64,000 bases of DNA, taken from the NCBI GenBank assembly GCA_041391385.1, contig JAWKOD010000002.1, positions 434,001-498,000 of the forward strand. Reading direction: 5' to 3'. Both the position numbers and the translations under genes were made by a program. Below the pieces are notes generated by a model that worked only from the letters and a program-made list of their open reading frames with translations, searched no databases and was not told the DNA's origin. The DNA comes from CANIGN01 sp041391385 (GTDB lineage: Bacteria; Bdellovibrionota; UBA2428). Positions 33,521 to 42,422 of this stretch are shown here, in pieces (the stretch's first letter is position 1; every line of letters begins with the position of its first letter).

Positions 33521-34186
33521 GTGGAACGATTTGTTATTGGAACTTCATTTAAAGGCCTCGACATTGAGATGTTTAAACTTACTGATGGCCCTTTAAAAGT
33601 ACTATTATTGGGAGGCGTTCATGGTGACGAACCTGAGGGCTATACTTTTGCTGAAAACTTTTTAAGAAAAGGGGACTGGAAAGGTTTTGTTGGGAAAGTG
33701 GCTATTTATGTTGTTCCAAGGCTCAACCCAGATGGGTGTTTGGCAAACATACGTCAAAATGCGAATGGGGTAGATCTTAACCGCAATATGCCCACTCAGG
33801 ATTGGACTTCAAAAGCAGCTAACGATCGTTACATTCCTGGGTCTGAGCCTGGCTCAGAGCCCGAGACGCAAGTTCTTATGAAAATTATAGAGCAAGAAAA
33901 GTTCTCAGCTATATTTAGTTTTCACTCCTATGACCCCATGATTAATTTTAATGGCCCTTCTAAAGAGATAGCCGAAGCTATAGCCGCTAAGTGCAATTAT
34001 AAAGTTGCAGATGATATCGGATATCCTACGCCTGGCTCTTTAGGAACCTGGGCAGGTGCTGAACGCAACATTCCGACGATTACCTATGAAATTGAGCGAG
34101 GCATGGATCATGATGCTTCATGGGCGATGCATGGCCCAGCAGTCGTTGCGGGCATTCAGTCTCTGCTGGCAAAGGACGGCAAATGA
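33521..34186 (+). CDS. mpaA: M14-family peptidase, MpaA-like murein peptide amidase
   Basis: Zn carboxypeptidase fold. 221 residues from a GTG start, with GGVHGDEPEG (HxxE zinc motif), NPDG, NANGVDLNRN (Arg/Asn substrate clamp), FSFHSY (third zinc His) and TYEIER (catalytic Glu). MpaA cleaves D-glutamyl-diaminopimelate in recycled muropeptides. The stop overlaps the dapD start (ATGA), so the gene is coupled to diaminopimelate synthesis, which supports the MpaA reading over digestive carboxypeptidases. No signal peptide: cytoplasmic. Confidence 0.83.
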   Translation: MERFVIGTSFKGLDIEMFKLTDGPLKVLLLGGVHGDEPEGYTFAENFLRKGDWKGFVGKVAIYVVPRLNPDGCLANIRQNANGVDLNRNMPTQDWTSKAANDRYIPGSEPGSEPETQVLMKIIEQEKFSAIFSFHSYDPMINFNGPSKEIAEAIAAKCNYKVADDIGYPTPGSLGTWAGAERNIPTITYEIERGMDHDASWAMHGPAVVAGIQSLLAKDGK

Positions 34187-34992
34187 AAGATTTAGTCGAA
34201 GCTTTTTATGACAACTTTGAGAAATACTCGCAAAGTAATGAACATTTAAAAGCAGTTACTGATGCCATTGCCCAGCTCGACACGGGTAAACTTCGAATTT
34301 GCGACAAAGTTGGCGCTGATTGGAAAATAAATGATTGGGCAAAAAAAGCCGTTCTGCTTTATTTTCGTATTCGTAAAATTGAAAAAATGGAATTTGGATC
34401 GGCTGTGGCTATCGATAAGATGCCTCTTAAGCAATGGACTCTCGAAGATGGAGTGCGCGTAGTGCCTGGTGCAACTGCACGTTACGGAGCTTATTTGGCT
34501 CCTAGCTGTGTGATGATGCCCTCTTATGTGAATATTGGCGCGTATGTAGATGCAGGGACTATGGTCGATACCTGGGCGACGGTAGGATCCTGTGCGCAAA
34601 TTGGTAAGGGCGTTCATTTAAGTGGTGGCGTTGGAATCGGCGGAGTTCTTGAGCCCTTGCAAGCAAGTCCGGTGATTATTGAAGATCATTGTTTTATTGG
34701 ATCACGAGCGATTGTAGTTGAAGGTGTGCGTGTGTGCGAAGGCGCAGTGCTTGGAGCCAATGTGGTTTTAACGGGGTCGACTCCGATTATTGATGTTCGT
34801 GGCAAAGAAGAAAAAATTTATAAAGGCATAGTCCCTCCTCGTTGTGTAGTGATTCCTGGAACACGCAAGAAGACGTTCCCCGCAGGCGACTATCAGCTCA
34901 CCTGTGCCCTAATCATAGGTGAAAGAACGGCCTCTACGGATCAGAAGACTTCGTTAAATAGTGCGCTTCGCGATTTTGATGTTCCTGTTTGA
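34183..34992 (+). CDS. dapD: Tetrahydrodipicolinate N-succinyltransferase
   Basis: Lysine/meso-diaminopimelate pathway (succinylase branch): succinyl-CoA plus tetrahydrodipicolinate. 269 residues from the ATG at 34183; an upstream in-frame start at 34120 lies inside the peptidase gene. The left-handed beta-helix hexapeptide region holds VGSCAQIGKGVHLSGGVGIGGVLEP and EDHCFIGSRAIVVEGVRVCEGAVLGANVVL. The C-terminal TASTDQKTSLNSALRDF matches DapD. It is coupled to mpaA by the ATGA overlap, linking recycling and synthesis of diaminopimelate. Confidence 0.96.
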   Translation: MKDLVEAFYDNFEKYSQSNEHLKAVTDAIAQLDTGKLRICDKVGADWKINDWAKKAVLLYFRIRKIEKMEFGSAVAIDKMPLKQWTLEDGVRVVPGATARYGAYLAPSCVMMPSYVNIGAYVDAGTMVDTWATVGSCAQIGKGVHLSGGVGIGGVLEPLQASPVIIEDHCFIGSRAIVVEGVRVCEGAVLGANVVLTGSTPIIDVRGKEEKIYKGIVPPRCVVIPGTRKKTFPAGDYQLTCALIIGERTASTDQKTSLNSALRDFDVPV

Positions 34993-35050
34993 TGGGGCAT
35001 TATAATTAGCTTTTGACCCAAAATCGCCTCTATGGGATGTCTATAAGTAG

Positions 35051-36724
35051 ATGGCTCAAATCATTTATACGCTCAAAGACCTCAGTAAAACCTACCCTCC
35101 AAGCAAGAAAGTGCTTTCGGGCATTTATCTTTCATTTTTTGAAGGCGCTAAGATTGGTATCATCGGCTCAAACGGATCGGGGAAGTCTTCTTTGCTTCGA
35201 ATTATGGCGGGCATTGATCAAGAGTTTCAGGGTGAAGCTTTTCTAGGTGAGGGTAAGCGTGTTGGATATTTGGAGCAGGAGCCTAAGCTCGATAATACAA
35301 AAACAGTTAAAGAAAACATTATTCAAGGTATGGGCGAAACCGCAGCTCTCTTGGAAGAGTTCAATAAGATCAGTGAGCGTTTTGCTGAGGAGATGACTCC
35401 GGAGCAAATGGAAAAACTTTTAGAAAGACAAGCAGCTCTTCAGGATAAAATTGAAGCAGCCAATGCATGGGACTTGGATCGTCAAATCGAAATTGCAATG
35501 GATGCGCTTCGGTGCCCTCCTGGAGATAGTGCTGTAGATAAATTATCAGGTGGTGAAAAACGTCGCGTGGCACTTTGCCAGTTGCTTTTGAGCAAGCCGA
35601 ATCTTTTGTTGCTGGATGAGCCAACTAACCACTTGGACGCAGAGAGTGTGGCTTGGCTTGAGAGACACCTTCAGGAATATGCCGGGTCAGTTGTTCTGAT
35701 TACGCACGATCGTTATTTCTTAGACAACGTTGTGGGTTGGATTTTGGAATTAGATCGAGGTCAGGGAATTCCTTGGGAAGGAAATTACTCTTCTTGGCTC
35801 GAGCAAAAGCAAAAGCGTTTATATTCTGAAGAAAAAACTGAATCGAAGAGACAAAAAATGCTCGCTCAAGAACTTGAGTGGATTCGTCAAAGTCCTAAAG
35901 CGAGACAAGCTAAGAGTAAGGCACGTATTGGAGCATATGAAACAATGCTTGCAAACGCTCCCAAGGAGCGAATTGAGGATATGGAAATATATATTCAACC
36001 AGGTCCTCGCTTGGGGAATCTTGTGATTGAAGCAAAGGATGTTTCAAAAGGTTACGGTGAGAATTTACTTTATGAAAACTTGAACTTTAGCCTTCCTCCT
36101 GGCGGCATCGTGGGAGTTATCGGACCAAACGGAGCCGGTAAAACAACTTTGTTTAGAATGATCACAGGTCAAGAAAAACCAGATAGTGGAAACTTCCGTG
36201 TAGGAGAAACAGTTAAGCTAGGTTACGTGGATCAAAGTCGCGATGCGCTCGATCCCAATAAAACAATTTTTGATGAAATTTCTGAAGGTAGCGACACCAT
36301 TATGCTTGGTAATCGCGAAGTAAACGCAAGAGCGTATGTTTCTAAATTCAACTTTTCTGGAGTTGATCAGCAGAAAAAAGTTGGCGTGCTCTCGGGTGGC
36401 GAACGCAATAGGGTGCATATGGCGAAGCTTCTTAAAGCAGGTGCCAATACTTTGCTTCTTGATGAACCGACAAACGATTTAGATGTTGCAACACTTCGAG
36501 CACTTGAAGAAGCGCTTCTTAATTTTGCAGGGTGTGCTGTTGTGATTTCCCACGATCGTTTCTTTTTAGACAGAATTGCGACGCATATCTTGGCTTTTGA
36601 AGGGAATAGTCAGGTCGTTTGGTTTGAGGGTAACTTTCAAGCTTACGAAGAGGATAAGCGTCGTCGTCTTGGCTCTGCCGCCGATGATATTAAGAGAATT
36701 AAATACAAAAAACTTACACGTTAA
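35051..36724 (+). CDS. ettA: ABC-F protein EttA, energy-dependent translational throttle
   Basis: Soluble ribosome-binding ATPase that gates the first peptide bonds in response to the ADP/ATP ratio. 557 residues with two ABC cassettes: GSNGSGKSS and LSGGEKRRVA...LLLDEPTNHLD in the first, GPNGAGKTT and LSGGERNRVH...LLLDEPTNDLD in the second, with the basic linker (SKRQKMLAQELEWIRQSPKARQAKSKAR) typical of EttA rather than Uup or YbiT. No membrane segments. Monocistronic. Confidence 0.96.
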   Translation: MAQIIYTLKDLSKTYPPSKKVLSGIYLSFFEGAKIGIIGSNGSGKSSLLRIMAGIDQEFQGEAFLGEGKRVGYLEQEPKLDNTKTVKENIIQGMGETAALLEEFNKISERFAEEMTPEQMEKLLERQAALQDKIEAANAWDLDRQIEIAMDALRCPPGDSAVDKLSGGEKRRVALCQLLLSKPNLLLLDEPTNHLDAESVAWLERHLQEYAGSVVLITHDRYFLDNVVGWILELDRGQGIPWEGNYSSWLEQKQKRLYSEEKTESKRQKMLAQELEWIRQSPKARQAKSKARIGAYETMLANAPKERIEDMEIYIQPGPRLGNLVIEAKDVSKGYGENLLYENLNFSLPPGGIVGVIGPNGAGKTTLFRMITGQEKPDSGNFRVGETVKLGYVDQSRDALDPNKTIFDEISEGSDTIMLGNREVNARAYVSKFNFSGVDQQKKVGVLSGGERNRVHMAKLLKAGANTLLLDEPTNDLDVATLRALEEALLNFAGCAVVISHDRFFLDRIATHILAFEGNSQVVWFEGNFQAYEEDKRRRLGSAADDIKRIKYKKLTR

Positions 36725-36851
36725 ATTTTGTCAGTTATGTTTTTGACTTTTTTGCACATATTGATCCACACCTAAATTGTTCTGACGTCAAAACTTACTA
36801 GCAGCTTTTGTTTGTATCTACGTGCCATCCTAAATCTTCGGAGGCAAAGTA

Positions 36852-37460
36852 ATGAAAAGAATTTTATCGTGTTTACTTTTTGTATTCTCAATTTACGCAT
36901 ATGGAATGGGATCGGGTGCTGTTCCCGCATTTAAGGATGGAGATGTGATTCTACAGACGAGTACCTCCTCTCAAAGTGAAGCTATTCAGCTTGCAACTCA
37001 CTCTAAATGGTCTCACGTTGGAATTATTTTTCATCAGAGTGGCAAACCCTATGTTTATGAGGCGCGAGGGCCCGTAGGTTATCGCAGTTTAAGTGCTTTT
37101 ATTAACAGCGGTTCAGGTAAGAAATATTTGGTGAGGCGTTATAGAGGCGGCTTGAGTTCAAGTCAGGTGTCTCGCATGGTAAGTGTAGCAAGAGGCTTTG
37201 CAGGTAAGCCTTATGATATTTATTTTGGTTGGGATAATTCAAGAATTTATTGTTCAGAGCTAGTTTGGAAGATATATAAAAACGCGCTGGGCGTTTCTGT
37301 TGGGCAACTTGAAGAGCTAGGTGATTTTGATTTGAGTCACCCAAAAGTACAAAAAATTCTCAGAGAGCGTTACGGAAATAACATTCCTTATGATGAAACT
37401 GTAGTGAGCCCTGAGGCACTCGCAGTTAACGGAAATCTTGTAACCATCTACCAAAACTAA
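36852..37460 (+). CDS. YiiX/YebB-like NlpC/P60-type hydrolase
   Basis: A 202-residue exported protein of the permuted papain-fold YiiX group. Signal peptide to about residue 20, a clear GGAGG ribosome-binding site, HSKWSHVGIIFHQ (His) and RIYCSELVWKIY (Cys nucleophile; Glu beside it). YiiX-like enzymes are predicted amidases or lipid hydrolases; the substrate is unknown. Monocistronic. Its 3' end lies beside repeat copy 2, convergent with topoisomerase VI subunit A. Confidence 0.85.
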   Translation: MKRILSCLLFVFSIYAYGMGSGAVPAFKDGDVILQTSTSSQSEAIQLATHSKWSHVGIIFHQSGKPYVYEARGPVGYRSLSAFINSGSGKKYLVRRYRGGLSSSQVSRMVSVARGFAGKPYDIYFGWDNSRIYCSELVWKIYKNALGVSVGQLEELGDFDLSHPKVQKILRERYGNNIPYDETVVSPEALAVNGNLVTIYQN

Positions 37461-37476
37461 TTTCAATTAAGCGTTA

Positions 37477-37551
37477 GGATCTTTTCGACGTTGCCCGCTA
37501 CCTTTTAAAAAGGTGCGCAGCAACGTCGAAAAGGTCCCTGGCGCCTTTTTA
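37477..37551. repeat. Convergent-junction repeat, copy 2
   Basis: An almost perfect long hairpin: arms of about 30 bp (37477-37506 and 37507-37536), each built from GGATCTTTTCGACGTTGC and CTACCTTTT blocks with about five mismatches, followed by the block GGTCCCTGGCGCC and a T run up to the stop codon of topoisomerase VI A. The shared GGTCCCTGGCGCC, AACGT and CTACCTTTTT blocks tie it to copies 1 and 3. On both strands it could work as a terminator. Confidence 0.75.
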
Positions 37552-38722
37552 TACGTAGTCTTTTTTCTTGATCTTCTCGAGAATGATTTTTTCAAAAGCT
37601 TGAGGGTCTTTAGGTTCACCATAAAGAAAGCCTGTTGCTCACAACGACGTTTTTCTTTTAAAAGCCAATCAAGGATTTCAGTAACGCCTTTATTCTTTTT
37701 GTCTTTAAAGAAAGGATCGTTCGAAAGAGCGTCTTGGGCTTTTTTAAGTGAACGTCCCTTCGCTAGGGTCTCTGGGATCTACAGAGTAATTGGTGAGATC
37801 ATATTTTTTTACATCACTTGGTAGCACTCCGAGGAACTTCACTTCTGGGGCAGAGAAGTTTTTGTTACGGATTAAACTCGCAGCGGATCCCGCCTTAAGT
37901 GTGCGGTAAATGTTTTGCAAAGTGTATGCGTCCAGATCGCCTAGAAAATAAATAGGTATTTTAAGTTGGTCTTGAATAGTCTTAGCCCAAGCTCTTACCC
38001 CGTTGGAGGGAACTCCTTGAGCACCCATGACGATGGCGTTGTTTCGTTTTGTAAAACCATTAGTAACTAATGTGTTGGCAGTACCTTCTGACTCAACAAC
38101 AAGACAAAAATCGATTGAACCTTTTTAGGTTTTAATTTGAAGTTCTGAGGTCTGTTTTTTGGCTGAAAGGGGGTGGTTCCAAGGCTTCCGAGGTCAATAA
38201 CGGCTTTCGTGCCATCTAACATGTGTTCGGTAACGATGAGGTTCTTGCAATAGGTTTGGCCACCTCGATCATTGGCGTGGCAGTTGATTTCTTCTCTATA
38301 GATTTCCATCAACTCACAAATGAAATCAATAGTGGAGTCACTTTCTGACTGATCGTTGAAGTCTAGGGGCTTTAAAGATTTGTTCTGCTTGCATTCACCT
38401 TTAGCCATATAATAAAGCTCGCGCTTTGTGTTGACCGCACCTGTTTCAAGGTTTCTGAGCAGGATTTCAAGAATAAAAACAGCGCGAGACATTTTTAAAA
38501 CAGAAGAAACGTTAAGCTCTGTTTTAACCATTTTATCCCCAGGAGTGAGATAGCCTTCTTTATGGTTATAAATTGAGTTATCAAGAGAGCACTTGATAGC
38601 TTCAAGTACGGGTCTGTGAGCTTTCTTAAGTCCTCAAGCATCCCCTTGCAGAGAGTACGGGCAATTTTAGGAACTTCTTTGTCGGGGTTGTCGATGTTAA
38701 AGGTTCGCAATCGTTTAATCAT
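37549..38722 (-). pseudogene. top6A: DNA topoisomerase VI subunit A, broken by four one-base frameshifts
   Basis: Spo11-related DNA-cleaving subunit of the type IIB topoisomerase. The pieces are: N-terminus MIKRLRTFNIDNPDKEV... from the ATG at 38722 (AGGAG seven bases upstream); after a missing base at 38605-38612, ...YLTPGDKMVKTELNV and KRELYYMAKGE (38409-38414 codes the catalytic Tyr pair); after a missing base at 38093-38103, VVESEGTANTL (Toprim Glu); MGAQGVPSNG and FLGDLDAYT (Toprim DxD); after an extra base near 37752, LKKAQDALSNDPF; after a missing base near 37623-37629, YGEPKDPQAFEKI to a TAA at 37549. Restored length is exactly 391 codons, as expected for the family (S. shibatae 389). 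No other disabling change is visible. Confidence 0.9.
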
Positions 38723-38758
38723 TAAGCATCTCCTTCAAGCGCGAGGCTTGTTTGGTTT

Positions 38759-40501
38759 TCATTTTTTCTTTTTATTATTTTGTTTTTTTGACTTTTTTTT
38801 TACAGGTGTTCTTTCGTCCACAGGCTCTTGATTCTCAGGATGGGGAGGTGCCTCTATTTCTTCTTCAGGATCGGGTACTGTCCCTTTGCCGCCTAGCTTT
38901 TGATGAGCTTCTTCGGCTTTTTTCAAGTCTTCAAGTGCAACGTCGGTATCTCGGCCTAAGATTTTTACAAGGCCTTCACGAGCTTTTGCGAGCTGTTTTT
39001 CTGAAGCTTTAGTAATGCGACCCAAGCCTTCAATTAGGATGGGGCCAAATTGTTCAATGTGCTGAATTTTCTTTTCGTAATCAGCAGCTTTGAGTTCTTT
39101 CTTAATGTGCCTTGAAAGTTTTTGTCCCGCTTGCATTATGGCAAGGCGGAGTTCTTCAACGAGTTCTTCACTGGCATCGATAGTTTCTTTTGAAGCGTTT
39201 TTAAATTTTATGAACGGAGAAACCACACTCACGGCAATAACATAGGGCCCTTGAGGGATTGAGTTTTTAGACTGTTGTAATCCGTAAGCCTTCCAGTTCA
39301 CACTTTCAATAGCTTTCACAATCGCACAAGCAGCTTTATCAAACTGGAGTGGAACTCTGTTTGCAAAACGAAGAACTTGTGCGGTGTCGTCTTCCCCGAG
39401 CTTGGAGTCTTTCAGGCGGGCTACTGCGACTTCAACCACAACGGGTTTGGCATCGCAAATTTTTGGTTTACGAGAAACAACACTGAAGAAATCTATTTCG
39501 CCTAGACGGTTTACACTTTTTGAAAGAGACTCTTCTCCAATTCGTAAAACACTTCGAGTAGAGGGAGCCATCAATTCAACTTTTTGCAATGATTGATAAA
39601 CTATTTGGTGCTCTTCTTTTTTAAGTTCAGAAAGAGATTTTTTGAGCCAAGGTTTTTTGAAGCCATATTTGGCCATGTCGTTGGTTACTTGAGTTGTGAT
39701 TCTAGAAAAACCTTTTTCGAGAAAAGTTTGAAGAGTAGCTTTTCCAAAGAGGTGCATGTGGTTAATGAATTCACCTAACTTCATGGTATGAGGGTGAGGC
39801 GACACGGGACCAGGAATATCAACGCTCTCATCAGTAACTCGTTCGAATACGACAGGCTCGTCATTATTAATTTTATAAGTGAGCTTGAGGTGAGGGTTCA
39901 CAAGGCTGGTGCCACGAAGATATGTTAAAATGCCACCTTCGCCTTGCATTTGCATACGGCCATCAAACAGGAATTCTACACTTGTTCCATGAGGACGGTC
40001 CCAAGTAATACTTTTTTTATCTCTTAAAAGGCCTTGGTTCTTTTTAATGTCGACTTCTATAACGGCCCGAATGGCTTGGGGCATTTTTTTGGTTTTTGAA
40101 ATAACGGTAACGCCCTTAGCAGAGGTCAACTGGGCCCAAGTCGTGGCAGCACTGATACCAATACCTTGTTGTCCTCGTGAGCAGCGCCCTCTTCCAAACT
40201 TAGAAGATGCCAGATATTCCCCATAAACCATGGATAGGGAGTCAGCTGGAATACCGGGGCCATTGTCTGAAACAAGGACCCGAATTTGATCCATATTCTT
40301 TTGGGTTCCACTGCCCACTCTTTCAATCTCAACAAGAATTTCTGGAAGGATTTCAGCGTCTTCGCACGCATCAAGCGAATTATCGACAGACTCTTTGAGG
40401 GTGGTTAGGACCGCTTTAGTACCTGAGCTAAAACCAACTTGCTGCAGGTTCTTCGAAAAATATTCTGCGGTCGAACTACTTGTAATCTTTGAAGAACTCA
40501 T
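38759..40501 (-). CDS. top6B: DNA topoisomerase VI subunit B
   Basis: ATPase subunit of archaeal-type topoisomerase VI, which relaxes supercoils and decatenates DNA by double-strand passage. 580 residues from the ATG at 40501. The GHKL ATP site is complete: ESVDNSLDACE (N box, Mg Asn), VSDNGPGIP (G1), GRGRCSRGQQGIGIS (G2) and PHGTSVE (G3). The N-terminus SSTAEYFSKNLQQVGFSS matches archaeal TopoVIB SPAEFF...GF. A transducer-like region follows, and the C-terminus ends in an Asp/Glu/Pro then Lys-rich tail. It precedes top6A by 36 bp in the usual archaeal order B-A. Gyrase is not visible in this window. Confidence 0.93.
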   Translation of the reverse strand: MSSSKITSSSTAEYFSKNLQQVGFSSGTKAVLTTLKESVDNSLDACEDAEILPEILVEIERVGSGTQKNMDQIRVLVSDNGPGIPADSLSMVYGEYLASSKFGRGRCSRGQQGIGISAATTWAQLTSAKGVTVISKTKKMPQAIRAVIEVDIKKNQGLLRDKKSITWDRPHGTSVEFLFDGRMQMQGEGGILTYLRGTSLVNPHLKLTYKINNDEPVVFERVTDESVDIPGPVSPHPHTMKLGEFINHMHLFGKATLQTFLEKGFSRITTQVTNDMAKYGFKKPWLKKSLSELKKEEHQIVYQSLQKVELMAPSTRSVLRIGEESLSKSVNRLGEIDFFSVVSRKPKICDAKPVVVEVAVARLKDSKLGEDDTAQVLRFANRVPLQFDKAACAIVKAIESVNWKAYGLQQSKNSIPQGPYVIAVSVVSPFIKFKNASKETIDASEELVEELRLAIMQAGQKLSRHIKKELKAADYEKKIQHIEQFGPILIEGLGRITKASEKQLAKAREGLVKILGRDTDVALEDLKKAEEAHQKLGGKGTVPDPEEEIEAPPHPENQEPVDERTPVKKKSKKQNNKKKK

Positions 40502-40701
40502 CAAGGCATAGGATACATTTTCCTTTGACAATGAACAGCTAAAAATCGTAAATATGTTTGTAACTCTTTGTGTCACGAGCCGAGCTCAGTCAGGGCTAAT
40601 TATTTACAGAAGAGAATAAAGAAAGGGGCCTTAGCCAAACTAAAAATTAGATTACAGTTCAATAATAGTTTTATTGCTTTGTAATTACAGGCTAATAACG
40701 A

Positions 40702-41382
40702 ATGTCGACTACTCTTCATGCCGCTACTCAACTCGATTTAAGTCTGGCGATTAACGAGATTTTTTTGAGTCTTCAAGGAGAATCTTCTTACGCTGGTCGT
40801 CCCTGTACTTTTATTCGACTCAAGGGGTGTCCCTTACGCTGTCGTTGGTGTGACTCTGAGTATGCTTTTTATGAAGGCGAGCAAAAAACATTTTCAGAAA
40901 TTTTGGCTCAACTTCGCGATCTTTCATGTCAACTAGTTGAAGTTACAGGCGGCGAGCCCTTGGCTCAGCGAAACTGTATTCCGTTTTTGCAAACACTTTG
41001 TGACTCTGGTTTTGAAGTGATGCTTGAAACGAGTGGGGCTTTGGATGTATCTGCTGTGCCAAAAGCTGTAAAAATCATTATGGATCTTAAGGCACCAGGA
41101 AGTCAGGAGTCTTCTAAGAATCTTTGGGAAAATATTGTGCATCTAAAGCCTGGATTTGATGAAATTAAAATTGTTGTTGGGGACGATAAGGATTTTGAAT
41201 TTGCCATCAAAGCTTGCGCGGATCATAAGCTTTTTGAGAAGTTCACAGTGCTGCTTTCTTCGGTTGATGGGGAGCTTGAAAACGCAAAATTAGCAGATTG
41301 GATACTAGAAAGTCGTCTCCCTTTTAGGTTTCAACATCAATTACATAAATTTATTTGGCCAAAAAAATCGAGGGCATTTTAA
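40702..41382 (+). CDS. queE: 7-carboxy-7-deazaguanine synthase QueE
   Basis: Radical SAM enzyme in preQ0/queuosine synthesis, turning CPH4 into 7-carboxy-7-deazaguanine. 226 residues with the short radical SAM motif CPLRCRWC (Cys43, Cys47, Cys50), EIFLSLQGESSYAGRPC at the start (family start block) and VTGGEPL. The next gene starts one base after its stop. First gene of queE-queD-queC-queF. Confidence 0.96.
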   Translation: MSTTLHAATQLDLSLAINEIFLSLQGESSYAGRPCTFIRLKGCPLRCRWCDSEYAFYEGEQKTFSEILAQLRDLSCQLVEVTGGEPLAQRNCIPFLQTLCDSGFEVMLETSGALDVSAVPKAVKIIMDLKAPGSQESSKNLWENIVHLKPGFDEIKIVVGDDKDFEFAIKACADHKLFEKFTVLLSSVDGELENAKLADWILESRLPFRFQHQLHKFIWPKKSRAF

Positions 41383-41745
41383 ATGTTAGAACTAGCTATT
41401 CAGGGACACTTAGAAGTGGCTCATTTTATGCCCAATTTTCCAGAGGGGCATCCCAATAGGCGCTTGCACGGGCATAGTTATTTTGTGACTGTAACTCTGC
41501 GGAGTGAAACAGAAGTTGATGTCGTTGAGGATTACGATGTTTTTAAAGAAAAGCTAGATTCGGTTCTTAAGAAATACGATCATACATCCTGCAATGACTG
41601 GAAGATACCCACAGAAAAACCCACGATGGAAAACATGTGCGTGTTTTTGTGGAAAGAGATTAAGGAAGTTTTACCAAAGCTCTCACGCATTACTTTAGAG
41701 CGGCCTACTTTAAAGATGACGGTTACTTATGAGGGTCCTCGATAA
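41383..41745 (+). CDS. queD: QueD-family 6-carboxytetrahydropterin synthase, lacking the usual Cys
   Basis: Second enzyme of the preQ0 route, converting dihydroneopterin triphosphate to CPH4. 120 residues with the family pattern GHLEVAHFMPNFPEGH...LHGHSY, giving the Zn His (His14 and the HGH pair) and ending LPKLSRITLERP. E. coli QueD has Cys27 in EGHKCGRLHGH; here the same position reads Asn (EGHPNRRLHGH). The nucleotides (CCC AAT AGG) leave no doubt at this position. Either the catalytic scheme is altered or this is a variant subfamily. The stop overlaps the queC start by one base. Confidence 0.88.
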   Translation: MLELAIQGHLEVAHFMPNFPEGHPNRRLHGHSYFVTVTLRSETEVDVVEDYDVFKEKLDSVLKKYDHTSCNDWKIPTEKPTMENMCVFLWKEIKEVLPKLSRITLERPTLKMTVTYEGPR

Positions 41746-42422
41746 TGATGACTCCTTCGAAAAAAGAATTGGTTGTGTTTTCGGGGGGGCAAGATTCTAC
41801 AACTTGTCTTTTATGGGCTTTAAAAAACTTTAAAGAAGTTGAGGCTGTAAATTTTGATTATGGCCAACGGCACACCATTGAGCGCGAGTGCGCTCTTAAA
41901 ATTGCCCAGAAACTGAATGTTCCCTACCACGAAGTAAACTTAGGTTTTTTACAAACACTTTCTACGAATTCATTAACAAGTGAAACAGAAATTTCTTTAA
42001 GTGGTGGTTATAAAGATCTCCCCTCTACTTTTGTAGTCGGCCGGAATGCATTATTTCTAACAGTAGCCGTTTCATTCGGGCTCCCACGAGGGTTTAATGA
42101 TTTTGTATTTGGTGCCTGCCAAGTAGATTACAGCGGTTATCCTGATTGCAGAGAAGAGTTTATACAGTCGCAAGCTAAGACCCTCTCGCTTGCTACAGAT
42201 AGCGAAGTTAAATTACATACTCCCCTTATGAATCTTACGAAGGCAGACACCTTTGCTTTAGCAGCGGACTTAGGGGGGCTGGATCTTGTTTTAGAAGACT
42301 CTCATACCTGCTATAAAGGGGAGCGAAGTACTCGTCATTCTTGGGGTTATGGATGTGGGACTTGCCCTGCTTGTGATTTAAGAAGAAAAGGATTTGAAGA
42401 ATATGGCCGAAGCCGAAGGTAG
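41745..42422 (+). CDS. queC: 7-cyano-7-deazaguanine synthase QueC
   Basis: Makes preQ0 from 7-carboxy-7-deazaguanine, ammonia and ATP. 225 residues: the PP-loop SGGQDSTT (residues 13-20), FDYGQRH, and a Zn site from Cys189, Cys204, Cys207 and Cys210 (YGCGTCPACDLR). The start overlaps the queD stop by one base; the ATG three bases later is equally possible. The queF start lies inside the last codons. Operon position fits preQ0 synthesis. Confidence 0.97.
   Translation: MMTPSKKELVVFSGGQDSTTCLLWALKNFKEVEAVNFDYGQRHTIERECALKIAQKLNVPYHEVNLGFLQTLSTNSLTSETEISLSGGYKDLPSTFVVGRNALFLTVAVSFGLPRGFNDFVFGACQVDYSGYPDCREEFIQSQAKTLSLATDSEVKLHTPLMNLTKADTFALAADLGGLDLVLEDSHTCYKGERSTRHSWGYGCGTCPACDLRRKGFEEYGRSRR

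Noticed and set aside
37549..38722. Programmed ribosomal frameshifting as the reason for the TopVIA shifts
   Set aside because: The four shifts go in both directions and lack slippery heptamers or stimulating structures; one programmed site could be argued, four cannot.
40577..40701. A preQ1 riboswitch upstream of queE
   Set aside because: The leader has a short CTAA/TTAG pairing and an A-rich stretch, but no closing P1 stem and no class I or II core in the right order. I would need a covariance search to call it.
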